Assembly: GCA_023231475.1 (NCBI GenBank)
Contig: JALJEE010002142.1
Coordinates: 1 to 57,328 of the forward strand
From: Seison nebaliae
Lineage: Eukaryota > Rotifera > Pararotatoria > Seisonacea > Seisonidae
Direction of reading: 5' to 3'
Length of the DNA stretch: 57,328 nt
Below the pieces are notes generated by a model. It was not told the DNA's origin. It did not search any database and was given only the letters and a program-made list of their open reading frames with translations. The translations under genes were made by a program, and so were the position numbers. Positions 22,901 to 37,000 of the stretch are shown one piece after another. Every line of letters starts with the position of its first letter. Positions within the stretch are counted from its first letter, which is position 1.

Positions 22901-25687
22901 ACAGTCAGATGTCACCTATTGTTTTGTATATTTTGTTTAATTCTTTAATAATTTTGTTCATTGGCAATATGTGTCGAATTCGCCACATAAAAAGAAAAAA
23001 TTGCTTTAATAGGAAAAATTTCCAATCCACAACTCCCACTTAAGTTAGTAATAAGACAAATAATCAACTGTTTTCTTAACAGAAATTCCAGTACCAAACC
23101 ACGAATTGTATTTTTCCTCTAGGGCTATTTCTTCTAGGTAAGGAGATCTGTAGGTAAAGACTCTTCTCTTTGTAATTAGGATACAATTTAATAAAAACAA
23201 TAAGAATTTAAGGAAACAAAAGAATCAGTGCCAAATTACGAAGAAAAAGGAGAAGAACTCAACTTTTTTCATTCTCTCCTTATGCTTCTGTGTGTGATAA
23301 TAATTGAAAATCAATAACTAAATAAATACACCTTCTTACCACGTTACCCCTTTTTTTAGCGTACACAACTTTTGATTTAGATATCTAATCTCTTCTCCCA
23401 ACAAATTCCTTGAATATTTTCTCGTTAAACACTTTGAGGTAGTGTGTAAGTTGCTTGTCAATTCTTAAACATTTTTTCGCAAATGCTTCAAACTTCCGTT
23501 TAATGATTAGACAAACACATCTCCCTTGGACATTTCTCAAACTGAACAGGTTAAGTGGAACCACCTTCGATATCTTTCCTTGAATAGTATTAGAATATTC
23601 ATTTTTTTACGTTTCCTTCCTCCATCTCTGACGATTACTCGCGTATGTCCATCATTTCGGAAATTCTTCTCATCAAATTTTCTCAGATAAATTTTCTTCT
23701 CGTAATTTTTGATATTTTTCATTTTAGTTATTCACAAACATAATATTTGTTTTAACTGCATAAGATTGTTTATTGTTAAACGTAACGACACGCTCAATAA
23801 TTTTTTAAATTGAATAAAAAAATTATTCTTACGATTGAGACCATTAAAGATAAGAGGAAAATTATCGCACCGTTTTCTTTATTGGAATTAATAATTTGAA
23901 GAGTGAACAGTACAATCCATCACAAATCAAATTAAATATTTCACTGTGATTAAATGTGTTATTTGTTTATTTATTAGAATTCGCACTGGAAAATTCGTTT
24001 TCCGTTAAAACGGATTCTCCTTAAACTTTCCTTAAAATAACTTGAAATGAACGTGTGAAACAAATTAGCAGTTGTGCTCGAATATCACGAATGCACCATA
24101 TACATGATTCATTTCCCAACGTCAAATAAAAGAGAATCTTGAACATTTTTACGACATTTTTCGGCGAGAATCTATTCTGTATGTCACTCTCGTTTCATGT
24201 TGATTGAAAGTGGTATCCGGTTTTTTTTTCATTGTGGAATATGAATATTCTTCTAATGGAACTTCTTTAATTTTCACTTCGTTCCATCTAGTACATGATT
24301 TGATTACTAATTTTCACTTCGATTTTTACTTGGTCACATTGACATGTGCGACGATCTTGGAAGTATCTATTTCATATAAAACGACCTATAGATTAGTATG
24401 CTAATTTCTTATGTTTATCCATTTGTGGTGATTGAGAGGAGAATTCCTATTTCACACTACTATAGTGGTAGATCGAATAACTACCTTCTCCTCTTTCACC
24501 AAAGCAAAAATGGAAGACGATATTCAATTCATTAGAGACATGATCAAAATATGGTAATTGTTATTCCATTTCGAAAATGGAGAATTCAATGGAATATTTT
24601 CCAAGAAAATCTCCAATCTTCCGTTCACTGATTAATTTTAGATGTACGGAAACTTTTTTTAGTACACCATTCCTCCTCTTTCTCACTTTCCCCCATCTAT
24701 TCATATAAGATAAACGTTAAATTGGAATTTGATGATTATCGATATATCAACAAGCTGTCTATGTACATTTGAATTGTGACAAGAAGTTGTGAAAACGATA
24801 AGGCCAATTAAGGTGAATTTTTATTAAATAATTTCTTAGATAATCAATTGAATCATGATTTCAATCAATTTATAAGTGTACAAGAAGAATTATCTTCATT
24901 TCAAATATCGTCAATTTAGATATGTTTATTAGATTTGGTTTTCTTTTCTCCGATTTATTCATTAACGATCAACATCAGTTCATTCAATCATTCAATAAAT
25001 AAAAATTTCGTTTTTTAATGACTATTATTAGAGCAGTATGTTATAGATATCTTATAAACAGTCATTTACTATCGAGATGTTAAGAACAAGTAACTAGTTC
25101 GTCAATTAATTCGAGTAAATGACACCCTATTATTAATAAATATTTTTTCTATCTGTTGCAATCGACCTCATTTCGAAATTTCAACATATAAATAATAGAA
25201 TAATGATGGCAATCTATATTTTTCTAATTCTCGTACTCATTCAGTTCTTTTGTCGGATAATTGTCAGATAAAGCTATTGAATACCAAATTTCTCATCTAT
25301 TCTCCTCGTCTATTCTTATTTCATAATTTTCTTTCGGAAATTCAACCACATTCTTTCTAGATAGAATAACAGTTTGATACAATCCTCCTACACCTCCTCC
25401 TCAACAGCCTCATTGTCTATAACCAACAAAATGATTGTCGTTAATTGATAACATAATTAATTTTATCATTTATATGTTCGTCGTTTATTCAATTTAGGAG
25501 AACGTCATTCCGTTCGATTAAATGTCCGATTGAATTACACCATCCGACTAATAAATATTTTTTATGTTGCATTTTCTCTTCAATTCGTACTTATTTATGT
25601 TCTCTAAAATTTCATGTAAAAAAATTAATGTTTTTCCATTCTTAATCTATTCATTTCAAATCTTTTTTTTATAGAAAGGAAAAAGAA
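19990..25687. other. 5.7 kb intergenic region, no gene seen
   Basis: The spacer between the divergent starts of the DDB1-like gene and the immunoglobulin-domain gene. Both strands are full of stops and only short frames occur. GC-richer islands with possible regulatory content lie around 21200-21370 and 22430-22500. Just before 25688 there is a good splice acceptor (TTTTTTATAG at 25664-25673), so part of this region may be a 5' untranslated exon and intron of the downstream gene. Confidence 0.5.
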
Positions 25688-28600
25688 ATGTTTTTGAATT
25701 CTCTTATTGGATTGACACTGATTTCCGTTTATCAAACAATCGTCATTGATGTGCAGGAATCTTCGCAACGGAATCCAATGAAAAAGTTTGATCGAAGTGG
25801 TCAGAAAATTCGGAAGAGTTATGAAACGATTTTGAAGAAAGATGAATCAGTTCTTCGACATTTCTGTTCCGGTAAACACGATGAACCGAATCGAATATTT
25901 TTAAATGAAGACGAATTGTCTACAAATTTCCAATTGAGTTGTGGAGAATCGAAAGTTTCATCATCATCTTGGTTCAAAGGAAGAATTAAATGGAAAGTTC
26001 ATGGAAATCAAACCGTTTATTTTGAAGATCAATCGATGAATTTGATTTATGTCAATGGAATTAATTACGAAGTAGTAACATCGACGATAATTGAATGTAA
26101 TAAAACGAGAGAGATTAATAAAGAAATCTTACAAGAATCTACTTGTTCTCATTCATTGATAGATGATGACGATGTCACTTCGTATAAATGTGAAATATTT
26201 CACGTGAAATTTGAAAAACCAAAAGTCTTCCATGAAAATCGTCAAGTCAGCCATCATATAATTCGTCGCGAAAATCTTATTAATTTGGAATGTCGATTTT
26301 GGCACAATATTCCACAGAATTATATTTCATCACAATTCATTATCTGGAAACATAATAATATGGAAATTATGGAGAATTCTACTATTTATTCCATGTCGAA
26401 AAATCTTCTTCAGATTAATCCGAAAATTTCGAAGGAAATCTTCGGTTTATATTCATGTGAAGTCGATCTGATGTTGAGAGAGATGGTTTATGATTATTTG
26501 AATGATGAAAATGATAATCGTCATTTCGATGCGGAACAGAATATTGGTGGTATTTTTGATGATTATTATGCATATGATGACACGTCATTTCATCAATATT
26601 CGATTGATACGAAACGAAAACGAATTCAACATTCTATCGTCAATAATTATATGAAGAAGATTCGATTAATCGACTCAACAAAAAATGAATTTTATTTGAT
26701 AAATAAAATTATTGGAAATCGGATAAATTGGAATCAATTCAAAACATCACGTATCATTTCGACGACTGATAATTATCAATTAAATTGTGCAATTAAAAAT
26801 TCGAAAAATATTATTTGGTTTTTCAATCATCAAATATTGAGCGATGAAAACAGATTTCATCATATATCGAGTGACGGATGGATTAAATTAAATATCAAAC
26901 ATTACTTAAAGAAATTTGAAAAGAGATTTTCCTTGGAACATTTCCAGGAAACTTTTAATGGAATTTATGCATGTCAATTCAAAGAAGTGACGATTGATAC
27001 ATTCGTTGAAATTAGTCCAGGTATTTCGAAATTAATCGATTCATATCCGAAAGCTTTTGAAAACTTGTTGAGAGAATCGTCAAGTGCAATTGTATCAAGC
27101 AGAAAATTGAAAGACAATTCGATTTCATTGAAGAAAAATGATTCCTTTCAAATTGTTTATACAATTCCTTTTCATTTGAAGAAATTGATGGAAATAGAAC
27201 ATTTAGAAATGAATCTTGAATGGCAAATGGTCAATGGAAATTCGAAAATTTCGACTCATGTTCAAAATTCAAAATATTTTTCACTATTTTCTATTGATCA
27301 TCATTCTGTTGAAATGGAGAATGTTGAATTGACATGTTATGTTATTTCGAAGAAAAATCGAAAATTTCAACTGTATCAATTACAAATATATTTAAGTTCG
27401 AGAAATTTGAATGAAATGCAGTTTTTATCTCATGTTCATCTAAAAGAATCGATAAACTCATTTTTGAGAATTTCTGATGCAAAAATTCAAACTTCACCAG
27501 ATTATCAAAGTGATAATTATGCAGCAATATTTGATGGTAATTTGGAGTATAATGATGGAGAAGAAATGGTAATAAAAAAGAAGAAGTTTATTGAAAAGTT
27601 GACTGCAGAAATTGACGAAAATTTAATGATGAAAGATGATAATGAGAAAGATTGTTTAATTTGTCTCCTCAATGATCAAATGAGTGAATCGTCGAAGATT
27701 ATTCTTTTTCGGAATGACGAAATCAGTTTCGACGAGAAAAACGAACAATTATTATTATTAACTGGAAATCGATCAACCAATAGCGATTACATTTGGCAAG
27801 AAGGCAAATTCACTTGTGAAGTGAATAGAAAATATTCACCGTCAATTGTTTGGACAGAATTGCAAGCCGGTTTCGACAAATGGCGACACGTCACAATAAC
27901 GAGTGGAAATTTGAAATTCTGGAACCATAAGAAAATTACTAATATTGACTTGGCTTCTTATCGGCTATTAGATATGGATGATATAAGGATAAATGAGAAT
28001 AAGATGGAATCGATTACGTTTATGAAATTATCTTATCCGATTTATGAAGATGAAAGACTGGAGAGAATTAATATTCAAATGGAGAATTGGAATAATTATT
28101 TGGAGATATTAGATACACCAGAATTGTTGATCGATGTGAATGAAATAAATCGGAAGAGTTATGACTGTTCGACATATCAAACGTTTGTTGCTCCTTTCTC
28201 GAAGAAGGATGGAATTCAATTAAATAATCGCCGTGGAAATTGGTTGCTGAATTTGAAGACACTTGGGAAGAAGAAGGAGAAAGGTTTGTCATCAAATCAA
28301 GGCGAATTAAATATTGAGTTGGAAGAATTGCTGAGGGAATGGGAGAATAATGATATTCTACAATGTCTCACAGTAAATTCCGATTTAACGATGACGGAAT
28401 TTAATAAAGAAGAAATATTATCAGTTAAATTAAAATTCGTCGAGAAGGAAACATATTATTTGGGAGAGCATAAAGTGATTGAATTGAATTGTACCGACGG
28501 TGAAATTGGAGATAATGTAATGAATTCAATTTCATGGATAATTAATGGAACACATGAAATAATGGCGAGGCATTCTTTTATGAATACGAACGATAATTTT

Positions 28601-29748
28601 CAATTATATCCGAATGGCTCCTTAAGAATTAATATTGGGGATAAGAATGTTCATTTATTCGAAGGTGATTATTATTGCATTTCTAGAAAACGAAATTATA
28701 AAAAAATTCGTACAATGTATCATTTGGAATATGATTCTTACGAGTCATCCATCTTTAGTGATGATCATCATTTGAAGTCGAAGATCGAACAGTTAAATGA
28801 TCTGACAATGAAATCGAAAAACATCTCAATGATTTCAACAACTCAACGAATGAGCACGAATCAATTAATGATCATCATTATTGGATCATTAAGTGCTTAT
28901 GTTTTCTGCATTGTTATCTGTATTATCATTTATCGAATGTGCAGACAACGTTTAAGGAATTTTGATGATGAAGCGAAATGTTTTTCGATATTTTCAAAGA
29001 AGAATAACGAGAATGAAGAAGATAAAGGAAGCAATGATTTGAAAAAGATCAATAAGAAATTTATGTGCTGTAATGACGATCGATTAAGATGGATTATGAG
29101 AGACAAAGTCAATTCTGATACAGCATCATCACCTACTGGTGTCAGTACGTTAACAACAACTTATCGAGAGAATGAACAAGATATCTTTCAAAAGAATTGT
29201 GTTATAACATCTGGTGATGAGAAGTATGATGAGAAACATTTGACAACAGATAATAGTTATAGATCCAATTCAATATCAACAGCCAAATCGAATCGTTTAA
29301 GAAGGAATTTGTCTTCATCAACTAACAGTTCTCGACAGTATATGGATAATCAAATGAAACAACATAATGGTAAATATTTACATCCCAATTCTTTAAGATC
29401 ACATCCACATGGAAGTCGTAATAGTTCATCATCCAATAATAATAATAATAATAATAACAACAACCGTAATAGTCATAGTGCAAATAATAGTATGAAGAAT
29501 AATGAGAGTCATCATAACAATAATAATAATAATAACATTTTTCTCCTAACACATAGTGATGGAAGTACAGTTATTCATCCTTCAAATAATCCATTATCAA
29601 TTGATGATAATGAAAATCGTAATTCACATTCAAATAATAATCGTCATCCAAGAAAGATCAATCATTCAGTCGAATATTTAGGAAACGGTATTTTTATGAG
29701 AGATATTGAAGAAATACCGATTAATCCATCACAACAACTCATTCAGTC

Positions 29749-29779
<31 letters not shown>

Positions 29780-30610
29780 CCACATCATCCTTATCAACAA
29801 AATCATTCAATATCTATGAATCCAACAGCAATGATGGATAACTGTCAAGGAATTAATTTACCTAAAACGAATTTATCAGGAAATGAACAATTTCCTACTT
29901 CGAATAATCATCAATTTGGTTCGACTAAAACTAAACCATCGAACCAACTCACTACAACGTTCGGTGATTTAAATATGAATGAAAATCAATTTAATTCATG
30001 GAGACGGAAGCCCAATCAAGAGATGAATGATTATCCAACAATTCAACATAAAAGAAATAAAGGAAATAGTTTCACGGCACATAATCTTATCACGAGATAC
30101 AAAATGACAAATGGTAACGATTCACAAGAATATCGACGTATTCCCAAAACAATTATGCACAATAATAATCATCATCATCATATTCAACAACAACAACAAC
30201 AACAACAATCAGACCAACAACAGTCACATGGTTACCAACCAAATGTTCAATATTATAATCAACATTCATATCCAATCCAATCACAATATCCACAGCCACA
30301 ACATAATAATTTATCACCTTCCATTCATGATTATGGAAGTGTTCATCTTTCCAATCAGACATTATCAATGAAAGCACCTTCATCTATAGCGTTGGAGAGG
30401 CAAGCAATTAAATTGGACGGTAAATCGATGAAATTAGGGAAATGTGAAGATAAAGCAACGTCGTCGACGTCCTCTATTCATCTCCAATCATTACATCCAA
30501 CCTTACCAATAACTGGTCCAATCGAAGATGCAAATAGTTCTCTTTATGCAGTTGATGATGATGACAATGCATCCGATGTCATTAGTGTAATCAGCTCGAT
30601 CAACAATTGA
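25688..30610 (+). CDS. single-pass membrane protein with immunoglobulin domains, single giant exon
   Basis: A 1640-residue reading frame without introns. It begins with a leader (MFLNSLIGLTLISVYQTIVI). The extracellular part (about 25-1058) has several immunoglobulin-like pairs: INLECRFW at about 200 with GLYSCEV at about 255; YQLNCAIKN at about 365 with GIYACQF at about 427; and VIELNCTDG at about 932 with GDYYCIS at about 995. Other Cys pairs lie between. There are several N-glycosylation sequons. A membrane segment (QLMIIIIGSLSAYVFCIVIC) lies at about 1058-1083, followed by Arg/Cys-rich basic residues. The 555-residue tail is very Asn-, Gln-, Ser- and His-rich and ends in an acidic stretch plus SDVISVISSINN. 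It is a cell-surface receptor or adhesion protein. I cannot assign it to a named family. Expect more Ig domains than I can define by eye. Confidence 0.8.
29435..30209. repeat. trinucleotide runs in coding sequence (AAT/AAC and CAA)
   Basis: Three microsatellites inside the cytoplasmic tail of the Ig-domain protein: AAT/AAC at 29435-29463 (poly-Asn), CAA at 29749-29780 (about 11 Gln) and CAA at 30185-30209 (about 8 Gln, after a poly-His run from CAT repeats at 30168-30182). They keep the reading frame and are likely to vary in length between individuals. Confidence 0.85.
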
Positions 30611-31971
30611 TAGATGAATATTTATTTCTTTCTCCTGTTTTCCTTTCATCTATCAACACTTCCACTTCCATCGACATACAAAGACACCCGCACACCGAAT
30701 CATCGATCTACCATTTTCATATTCGAAATGAAACACATAAATATTTCCATTTAATAATTTTTATTTGCTCTTATTCTTATGTTCTGGAAAAAAAATAAAA
30801 TTTTCTGTAATCACTTCCCATCACGTTGACCGACGGAAATCGAAAATCTTCATTTTCAGTTTCTTAAATAAATATTGCACATTTGATCGAAAGTTAACAT
30901 AAATTCAGCAAATATTATCGTCTTCATCTTTTATCTATTAATCATAATTACATTGTTACATCACTGTAGGAGAATAATCGGTGGAATAAAATTAGTTTAA
31001 CTATCTACATCTTACATTTGTTTAGTTACGAGAAAATTGTAGATAGCACTCAATTTCTCATTGATCGACAAAAGGAAATTAAATTAATCGAAGAACCAAG
31101 AAGAAATTGACAAATGCACGAATTTAGCATCCTACTTTGATTTATGATACGCGCGTAACAAGCGCCCACACATTCCACCATAAGGTAAGAAGTTTTCTTT
31201 TCTTGGTAGTATTAAAAGAATAATAAAATTCTGATGCTTAACCGTTAGCAATAAGATGAGGTATCTTAGTATTCGAAAGTGCTTCCTTCCCTCTCAAAAG
31301 AAGAAGAAGAAGAAAGACATAAAGTAAATCAATGTTGTTTTTTTCAACAAATCGAATATTAGTCGGATAATTATCTATCCTTATTAGTATTTTTATCAGT
31401 TATGGTATCACGAATACTGTATTAGTTTCCTGTCATCGATATTCCGCACACCAGTCATCATATCGATTAATAACTGAAAGAAGAATAATTTGTCTTCCTT
31501 TTCTTCTTTCCTCTTCCTCTTCTCCTTCTTATTCTCACTTTCATCTCATTCGTTTAATAATAATGATACAATAATATCAATAAGAAGTAGTATAATCTAT
31601 TCACGTAATGGAACCAGTAAGAATCATTTCTACTCAACTAATTTTATGGTACTCATCATCACAAAATAAGCTTAATTCATATTAATGAAATTTTCAGGTA
31701 TGCTAAAAGCGAAGTATTATCGTCATATCTGTTCATCCAACTAATCACCTGAATTCATCATCATCTTTAGCTGATCTTTCTTCTATAAATTCATGTTCAA
31801 AGAACTCCCTTCTTTTTCTTTTTTATTATAGATTTTCTCTGACATTCGATTTCCATTTGCATTCAGAATTACTTCTATCTCCGCCAATTTCGACAAGTTT
31901 CGTCGTCAGACTATTTCTTTCATTCTTTCTCCTTTATTACGTTCTTTATTATAGCTCCAATACAATTCGAT
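30611..31971. other. intergenic, no gene seen
   Basis: The 3' flank of the Ig-domain gene, with an AATAAA at 30794, and then the upstream region of the neuropeptide gene. An acceptor-like TTTTATTATAG at 31821-31831 may end a 5' leader intron of that gene. No supported reading frame was found. Confidence 0.5.
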
Positions 31972-32286
31972 ATGAGATTTCTAGCTGTCATTCTTTCCAT
32001 TATCAGTATGGTTGTCAGTATGCCGAATATGAGGTCGAATGACAGATTGATGGAAAATGACCTCAATGAAGCGTTATATCGTTTATTGAATGAGGACATC
32101 CAACGAAGTGATATTTATTGGCCGTATTTTACGGAATTTAAACGATTTATGCCACAAGGTCGATTCGGAAAGCGTCATCAAACTAATTCGCTTCTAACCA
32201 AGCGTTTTATGCCACAAGGACGTTTCGGAAAGAAGAATTATTATGATATGATGCCATCATTCATCCCCCAGGGTCGATTTGGTTAA
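31972..32286 (+). CDS. neuropeptide precursor yielding PQGRF-amide peptides
   Basis: A 104-residue secreted precursor in one exon. The leader is MRFLAVILSIISMVVS. Then follow three copies of one motif: KR-FMPQGRF-G-KR (peptide 59-65), KR-FMPQGRF-G-KK (79-85), and a C-terminal copy ending SFIPQGRF-G at 104. Dibasic cleavage and conversion of the terminal Gly would give two identical FMPQGRF-amide heptapeptides and a longer NYYDMMPSFIPQGRF-amide. In the last copy the amide-donor Gly is the final residue, so no cleavage is needed there. RF-amides act through GPCRs as neurohormones. The PQGRF ending is not that of arthropod FMRFamide, sNPF, NPF, sulfakinin or myosuppressin as I know them, so I do not name the family. 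Confidence 0.9.
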   Translation: MRFLAVILSIISMVVSMPNMRSNDRLMENDLNEALYRLLNEDIQRSDIYWPYFTEFKRFMPQGRFGKRHQTNSLLTKRFMPQGRFGKKNYYDMMPSFIPQGRFG

Positions 32287-34027
32287 AAGAAATACGTTGT
32301 ATGAAAAGACGAGAAATGAGGGAAGAAACATCTAAAATTTTTATATGACTTTCAACTATTACAATTAATTATGACATGTTGAACACGAACAAACTTTCCT
32401 TTTTTTCCAAAAAAGTTTTATAGTTTTCATCATTTCATTTTATTCCTTAAATGACACCTTACGTTCATCAACCACATAAGATATTCTCTACTACTTCTAC
32501 CATCTTATTTTCCCTACATAATCATTATATAATTAATATAATTTATAATATTATTGTTACTTTTCTTCTTCATCATCAGACTGCCATCAAACTTCATCGT
32601 AAGATAAAAGAACTCCATCATAGTCGGAACAATCCTTCCAGTAGACTTACGTTGTTATTCAAATCGATTTTTATAAAATTAGTATTGGTTTTAACAACAC
32701 ACCCAAATTCACATTCCTCCAACTGGCATTGATATAACATACTAAACTGTTACAATAACAACTATTACTACGACTATTACTAATTCCATCTACCATTTTG
32801 TGTATATTAGAGTTAAGGTTAGATGATTGATTAATTTATTGTTTGTAAATTGTTTTGGGTGTTGTTATTAACTCAGCTGATGAGAGATGTTTACAATTCA
32901 ATGAATCGTTCACAGTTGCCAAATGTCTAAAATCGTTCAAAGTTATCGACTAAGAACTTACAATAAATATTTAACGATACGTACCAATTGGAATGCTTCT
33001 TAGTTTGGTGTTTAATGAGAAATAAATTATCTTTCCAGAATCATGTCCTTCATAATTCCTTTCTGAAAGCGATTAGAATTATTGGAAGGATGAAATGAAT
33101 TAAAAGTAGTTTGTTATAGAGCTTCGGGAATTCTCTATAGTCGAGAATTTGAAATTAAGAAAATTCAGTCAGTTATTGAAAGATCGAACTACCGGTATTT
33201 GTTGACCGAAATGAAAACAGAACTGTTTCCGAAACTCATTTCCAAAAGACATAGGAAATATGAGGAACTAGCACATATATATATATATATAGTTCTTGTT
33301 TTCTTACCTATTTTCTTTCGTTCTTTTTCCGGTTTACTCACCAATTTTTCCTAAAATTGCCATTCTATTTAACTCAAATTTAATATCACATTTGATTGAT
33401 AACGAAAGAAGAACATATTGTTTCCATAAGCTGTACAACTAATTCTGGAATTAATTTGAACCGAATTTTATTGTGTCTTCTGTTAGAATTCTTCCCTATT
33501 TTCTCATTTCGTTTTCTCATATATGTTAATTGAATGATTACTGTTGAATGGTTTCGGACGATCGAAATCGGACCAGCTCAAATTCGTTTAGTTGTTGATT
33601 GACGAATGTTTTTATTTGCTTTAATATCTTTAGAGTTGTAGAACTTATTTGAAACACTTAAAAATTTGTTGATAATATGATCTGGAGTCCGTGGCCATTA
33701 TTGTTTTGATGATGTTTCTCTAATGAGTTTAGGAGAAGAATATTTAAATATTTTCTGTCTATGAAAATTTCTAACTGTTGAATAACTCTCTCACATTATT
33801 TATGCTAATTATTATGCTAACTATATTCTACTATCATCTATTTTTCTCCCGATTCAAGGTTGCTTTTTTCACTTTTTCATAAACTTACTGGTGACATGTA
33901 ATAATTCGTTCGTCGTTGAATATAACCGTCTAAACAATATTAAATGATCTTAAACAAATTTAAGAGAATAGTTTGATAAAAAAAACGAAGCGAAATAATC
34001 GGATTTGTAAGAAAAAAATAAACAACA
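32287..34027. other. intergenic, no gene seen
   Basis: AT-rich spacer between the neuropeptide gene and fibulin. It contains a TA microsatellite at about 33274-33291. No coding exon was recognised. Confidence 0.5.
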
Positions 34028-37000
34028 ATGACTTATCAGATTTCTTTATTATTCTTATTGTTAATTCCATTAATTCATGGAAGTTACTTTTATTTATTTC
34101 ATTCCACTTAATCATCATCAATTATCAATTAAGATTATGTTCAGTATTGTATCAATAGTGGGAAATATTATGCGGAGAATATTGACAAACAAACCAACTG
34201 TCAACAATATGGAGATATGGAAATTCTTACAATAAATCCGAGCTGTAAAGATTTCTTCTATATCGGTTGTTTAAGAACTATGCGATGGAATCAATGTACT
34301 GCCGGAATGGAAAATATGAAGAACATCTCAATGGCTGACACTGTTTGTAACATGAAGCGCAAAGGCGTCGCGTCTGATATTTACAAAGTTTTCTATACTT
34401 CTCCCTCCTCCATATTCTCAAAATGTTTTTCCTTTTTTTCAGGAATGTTGTGATTGTTGTCGTTTAGGAAGACAACAAGCTGAAGAAGCTAGTGATCTCG
34501 ATTGTAATATTGAAATGGCGACAAAATTATGTTCAAAAAGTTATCAAACTTGTTGTGATAAACAAAAAAACCAAAAAAAACAAGAAAAACAAAAAGAAAA
34601 TTCAAATAATAAAAGTTTAAGAGATAAATGGAAATGATAAAATTATTTTTAAATTTGAATTTTCTAGTTCCCATCATTTCTTATGATGTGATAAAGACAC
34701 CTAATTTCTTTGGGGAATGTCCCCGAGATCATAAATGTTCGCATAAATGTCGTATGGAATACGGTCGACCCCATTGTTTCTGTTCAAAAGGATTTGAATT
34801 GAAATCAGACGGACGAACTTGTACAGGTTCAATTTTCTATTAAAGCAATTAAAATACTTATAAGACAATTAATTTATATTTCATTGAAATTTAGATATTA
34901 ATGAATGCCAGAAAGTGGGTTGTAATCCATTATATGTTTGCGAGAATACTATCGGGTCCTATCGATGTGTTAGAGAATGTCCTCCTGGATACGAATTATC
35001 TCCATATGGAAATGAATGTCAAGGTTTCCAATAGAAGTTTCGCACAAATCTTCAATTTCATTTTTTAGATATTAACGAATGTTTAACTAATGAGTTCAAA
35101 TGTGATTTGGGAATGATATGTGAAAATGTTCCCGGATCTTATCGTTGCATTCGTGAATATTCCTGTGGAACAGGTTACGTTTTGAACGAGGATAAAACAG
35201 ATTGTCTAGGTTAGTATTTTCAACAGTTTTCTTTTAAGTAGCATAATTTTTCATGATAATTCAATAGATATAAATGAATGTAAATTAGATATGGCTAACT
35301 GTGGGGATGAATATAAATGTAAAAATACAATTGGAAGTTTCAAGTTAACTTCATTATCGAATATATGTGTATTGAAAAGTGTTCATATTCTGAAGGTGTA
35401 TTCCGAAGAGTTGTAAAAAAGGCTATTTAATGAGTGGTGACCGTTGCGAGAAAATAAAATGTGCTTCTGGTTATCGATTGAATGAAATGAATGGAACATG
35501 TGTAGGTTAAATGATTTTGTATTAATTGTCAATAATGTATCGAAACTATTGAACAGACATTGACGAATGTGAAGAAATGAGTCCTTGTAGATACATTAAC
35601 CAAAAATGTACAAATACACCTGGTAGTTATTTCTGTAAGACGGAAGTTGATTGCGGTACAGGAATGAGGTTCATTAATGAGAAATGTGAAGGTTATTCTT
35701 TTAATTTGTTTTTCTCTTCCATATTTATACTACAGATATCGATGAATGTTTAACTGGCGATAATAAATGTCCTAAAAATTCAGATTGTAGAAATCTTTAT
35801 AGATCATACACATGTGAATGTGAGACGGGTTATGAATATGATTCTATAAGAAATACTTGCACAGGTTGAATTTAATTCGATTTCTGTTCTTATTAATTTT
35901 TATGGTAAAAGATATTGATGAATGTTCAATTTATTCGGATATTTGTGGATATAATGCAAAATGTTCGAATTTGCCGGGAACATATAAATGCATTTGTAAT
36001 AGCGGTTATGAGAATACTCCTGACGGTAAAGAATGTGTAGGTTAAAATGAAAAATGATTAATTTGGGGATATAAAATTTGAAAAACTTTCAGATTCAGAT
36101 GAATGTAAAATACCGAATATTTGCCATCATAAATGTGTGAATACGAAAGGTAGTTATTTCTGTGTCTGCAATGCCGGTTACTATTTAGATGAAGTAAACA
36201 AGAGAACTTGTATCGGTTTATTTTCTTAAAAGTTTTTTCATATTTATTTCATTTTATTTGAATTGAAAAAGATATTGATGAATGTAATCAAGATGGTAAC
36301 AAGCCATGCTTGGGTAAATGTCTTAATTTACCTGGTTCATACAAATGCTACTGTCCTCCAGGTTGGGAATTAAAAGGAAAGAACAATGATATTTGTGTCG
36401 GTTGGGAAGAAGAAATTTTCTTTAAATTAATCTTTATTTATTCCATTGAATTTGATAGATGTGAACGAATGTAAACGGAATAGAAATACATGTGCCACCG
36501 AAGAGATTTGTCTCAATACTTATGGAGGACATAAATGTTTAGAAATTAATTGTCCACCTGGTTATGAGATGATGACAAATAATAACAGGTTTATCAAGTT
36601 GCTTAAAATCAAACATTAATATCTTATTAAATTTAGACGATGTAAACGAATTGAATTGAATTGTCCCCCACAAGATTATGATTGCCTCAATTCACCAGTC
36701 ACATATTCTTACAATTTTTTCTCATTCCCTGATGATATCAAAATTCCTGCTGAATTATTTGCAATGCGTGGTCCTGAAGGATTTAGACAAAATGTTGAAT
36801 TCCAACTGAAATTCTTACGGGCTGAAGATCCGATCACTCGGGAGCAGAGAGCATTCCGTGACAATTTCTACTTAGAACACAGTTCGGAACATGAGGCAGC
36901 CATTAAATTAGTGAAACCGATTAAAGGTCCTCAAGATATTTATTTGGAAATGAACATGAGAATTTATCAACATGGACGTTACTCTGGTACGGGAACCGCT

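Noticed and set aside
19990-25687. search for tRNA or other RNA genes in the long gene-free stretch
   Set aside because: I found no convincing A-box/B-box pair or cloverleaf by eye; a covariance-model scan would be needed to exclude them.
29322-29552. Tyr-rich frame on the minus strand
   Set aside because: It is the complement of the AAT and AAC repeats that encode poly-Asn in the Ig-domain gene.
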